From contig JAAAPD010000029.1 in assembly GCA_009908505.1 (NCBI GenBank), positions 1 through 64,000 of the forward strand: 64,000 nucleotides of DNA. The letters are read 5' to 3'. The notes under the pieces were generated by a model. The model saw only the letters and a list, made by a program, of their open reading frames with translations, was not told where the DNA came from and made no database searches. The stretch is from Alphaproteobacteria bacterium (GTDB lineage Bacteria > Pseudomonadota > Alphaproteobacteria > Rhodobacterales > Rhodobacteraceae). Position numbers and translations under genes: made by a program. Below are positions 62,121 through 64,000 of this stretch, piece after piece (position 1 is the stretch's first letter; the number at the start of each line of letters is the position of its first letter).

Positions 62121-64000
62121 ATGCCCAAGGATGCACAACACGCCCCCGAAACCCTGCTGGACGTTCGCAACCTGTCGGTCGATTTCCGCACCCCGCGGGG
62201 TCGGGTCAAGGCGCTGCGTGACATCACCTTTCCGATCCGCAAGAATCGGATTGTCGGCATCGTGGGCGAAAGCGGGTCGGGCAAATCCACCGTGCTCTGG
62301 GCGCTGCTGGGCCTGCTGGCCAAGAACGCCGAGGTCATGGGCGGCGAGGCCCGTTTCGGGGATCGTGACCTTCTGAAAGCCAGCGAGGCGCAACTGCGCG
62401 CCACCCGCGGCGAAGAGATCTCGGTGGTGTTTCAGGACCCGATGACCAGCCAGATCCCGGTGCTGACCTATGGGCGGCAGATGCTGGATATCCTCTACCG
62501 GCGGCCCGATGTCTCGGCCGCCGAGAAACGGCGCATGGCCGTCGATATGCTGGCCAAGGTGGGCATCCCCGACCCCGACAAGCGGATCGACCAGTATCCG
62601 CACCATTTCTCGGGCGGAATGCGGCAGCGCGCGGGCATCGCCATGGCGCTGTTGACCGGTCCGCAGCTTTTGCTGGCGGACGAGCCGACCACCGCGCTGG
62701 ATGTGACGATGGAGGCGCAGATCATCCACCTTTTGCAGGATCTGCAAAAGGAACTGGATGCAACGGTCGTCGTGGTCTCTCACAACCTGGGGCTGATCGC
62801 GGAGCTTTGCGATGACGTGGTGGTCATGTATGCGGGCGAGGTGATCGAGGCAGGCGATGTGCGCGAGATCTTCCACAACGCGCAGCACCCCTATACCCGC
62901 GCGCTGCTGGAATGCGACCCGGCGCGCATCGACGACGTGTCGCGCAAGCTGCCGGTAATCCCCGGCGACATTCCCGATCTGACCCGCGCGCTGTCGGGCT
63001 GCATCTATGCCCCGCGCTGCCAGCGGGCGATGCCGGTCTGCCGCACGGAAACACCGCCGGACGTGAGACGAGGCGAGATGAGCCAGGCGCGCTGTCACCT
63101 GTTGGAGGGGCCGCATCACGACCCGGACTGGCCGCCGCCGCTGGATGTGATGACCGTGGGCGCAGGCGAGACCAGCGCCAGCAAACCCGCCCGCGCGGTC
63201 AGCGACAAGCCGTTGCTCGAGGTGTCCGATCTCAACGTCCAGTTCGAAACGGTCGGCCCCCTGCGTGCGCGTCTGAAAGGCATCGACCAACGTCACGTGG
63301 ATGCCGTTCTGGATGTCAGCCTCTCGGTTGCCCCCGGCGAAACCGTCGGGCTAGTGGGCGAAAGCGGCTCGGGCAAGACGACGCTCGGGCGCTGCGTGCT
63401 GAACCTTGTGCAGGCACAGGGCGGCTCCGTCCGCTTCGAGGGCCAGGACACTCTGAACATGCCCGAGGGCCGGTTCAAGCCCCTGCGCCGGGACATGGCG
63501 ATGATGTTCCAGGACCCGGTCGGCTCCTTCTCCCCGCGCAAATCCGTGCGCGCCCTGATCACCGAGCCGTTCCAGATCCATGGCGTCACCGACGTTGACC
63601 TGGATGCCGAGGCCGAGCGGCTGGCCGAGATGGTGCGCCTGCCCAAACCCTTCCTGTCGCGCTATCCGCACGAGCTGTCGGGAGGGCAGGCGCGGCGCGT
63701 CGGCGTGGCCCGCGCGCTTGCCTTGAACCCCAAGCTGATCATCGCTGATGAGCCGACCGCGGGGCTCGACGTTTCGGTACAGGGCGAGATCCTCAACCTG
63801 ATGGCCGATCTTCAGGCCGAACACGGGCTGGGCTATCTGATCATCACCCACAACCTGCCGGTCGTGCGCCATATCGCGGACCGGCTGGCGATCATGTATC
63901 TGGGCCGCATCGTCGAGGAGGGACGCACGGACGAGGTCTTTGCGCGCCCGGTGCACCCCTACACGAAAGCCCTGGTCGAAGGCGTGCCGCAACCCGATCC
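62121..64000 (+). CDS. Peptide-type ABC transporter ATPase, DppD-DppF fusion (runs off the window)
   Basis: An uninterrupted frame from ATG 62121 to the window edge gives at least 626 residues with two ABC domains. The first has GESGSGKST, QDPMTSQIP and signature FSGGMRQRAGIAMAL with LLADEPTTALDV. After the DppD-type C-terminal cysteine region (CIYAPRCQRAMPVC) the second has GESGSGKTT, QDPVGSFSP, LSGGQARRVGVARAL and IADEPTAGLDV. One polypeptide thus replaces separate DppD and DppF. The start follows the permease stop by one base (TGACATG). Confidence 0.93.
   Translation, partial: MPKDAQHAPETLLDVRNLSVDFRTPRGRVKALRDITFPIRKNRIVGIVGESGSGKSTVLWALLGLLAKNAEVMGGEARFGDRDLLKASEAQLRATRGEEISVVFQDPMTSQIPVLTYGRQMLDILYRRPDVSAAEKRRMAVDMLAKVGIPDPDKRIDQYPHHFSGGMRQRAGIAMALLTGPQLLLADEPTTALDVTMEAQIIHLLQDLQKELDATVVVVSHNLGLIAELCDDVVVMYAGEVIEAGDVREIFHNAQHPYTRALLECDPARIDDVSRKLPVIPGDIPDLTRALSGCIYAPRCQRAMPVCRTETPPDVRRGEMSQARCHLLEGPHHDPDWPPPLDVMTVGAGETSASKPARAVSDKPLLEVSDLNVQFETVGPLRARLKGIDQRHVDAVLDVSLSVAPGETVGLVGESGSGKTTLGRCVLNLVQAQGGSVRFEGQDTLNMPEGRFKPLRRDMAMMFQDPVGSFSPRKSVRALITEPFQIHGVTDVDLDAEAERLAEMVRLPKPFLSRYPHELSGGQARRVGVARALALNPKLIIADEPTAGLDVSVQGEILNLMADLQAEHGLGYLIITHNLPVVRHIADRLAIMYLGRIVEEGRTDEVFARPVHPYTKALVEGVPQPD

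Noticed and set aside
1-64000. Mobile elements, prophage, CRISPR arrays, tRNA or rRNA genes
   Set aside because: No transposase, integrase, regular spaced repeats, cloverleaf or rRNA-like sequence was found on reading both strands.

Overview
The window looks like chromosomal DNA of a Rhodobacterales (Rhodobacteraceae/Roseobacter-type) alphaproteobacterium. This rests on the high G+C, the protein sequences, the presence of crotonyl-CoA carboxylase/reductase (ethylmalonyl-CoA pathway), a RibB fused to a degenerate GTP cyclohydrolase II domain, MmcB, a second-type RpoH, the glnD/murJ/trpS neighbourhood, and regulatory motifs typical of the group (GTTC-N7-GTTC LexA box, TGATCC-N18-TAA sigma-E promoter, Irr-type box). 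No rRNA, tRNA, CRISPR array, insertion sequence or prophage was seen. Genes are densely packed, often with ATGA or TGATG overlaps.

Layout. 0.1-9.2 kb: ccr; ribB-ribH-nusB; a VOC protein; a class IV aminotransferase; an orphan membrane protein; a UspA protein; a small secreted acidic protein; then nfu, tsaB and a RimI-like acetyltransferase, with an Irr-like box before nfu. 9.3-14.9 kb: a purine nucleoside import and salvage operon (BMP-type binding protein, double ATPase, two permeases, purine nucleoside phosphorylase). 15-21 kb: a TauE-type permease with its TIGR02186-like partner, a RecD-like helicase, small membrane proteins, a 6S RNA candidate and LexA-controlled mmcB. 20.9-29.5 kb: trpS, a rhomboid-like protein without catalytic residues, murJ, two accessory genes, glnD and a PBP-activator-type lipoprotein. 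29.6-44.7 kb: housekeeping genes (rsmI, yraN, gshB, comM, rpoH, coaBC, dut, a membrane-anchored ThiF/MoeB protein, an M3 peptidase, a CDF transporter, a 2-hydroxyacid dehydrogenase, a lipase). 44.9-49.4 kb: panBC and a dimethylglycine-dehydrogenase-type flavoprotein.

49.4-64 kb is more accessory. First comes a DabA/DabB inorganic-carbon uptake pair facing its own LysR regulator. Next is a locus made of a FAD oxidoreductase, an XRE-type regulator, a CocE/NonD hydrolase and a complete peptide-type ABC importer, whose last gene, a fused double ATPase, runs off the window. Two near-identical operator-like sequences (56401-56419 and 58547-58565) precede the divergent regulator/hydrolase pair and the transporter. 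They mark the locus as one regulon, and this is the least described system in the window. Substrate and function are inferred only; no searches were run.
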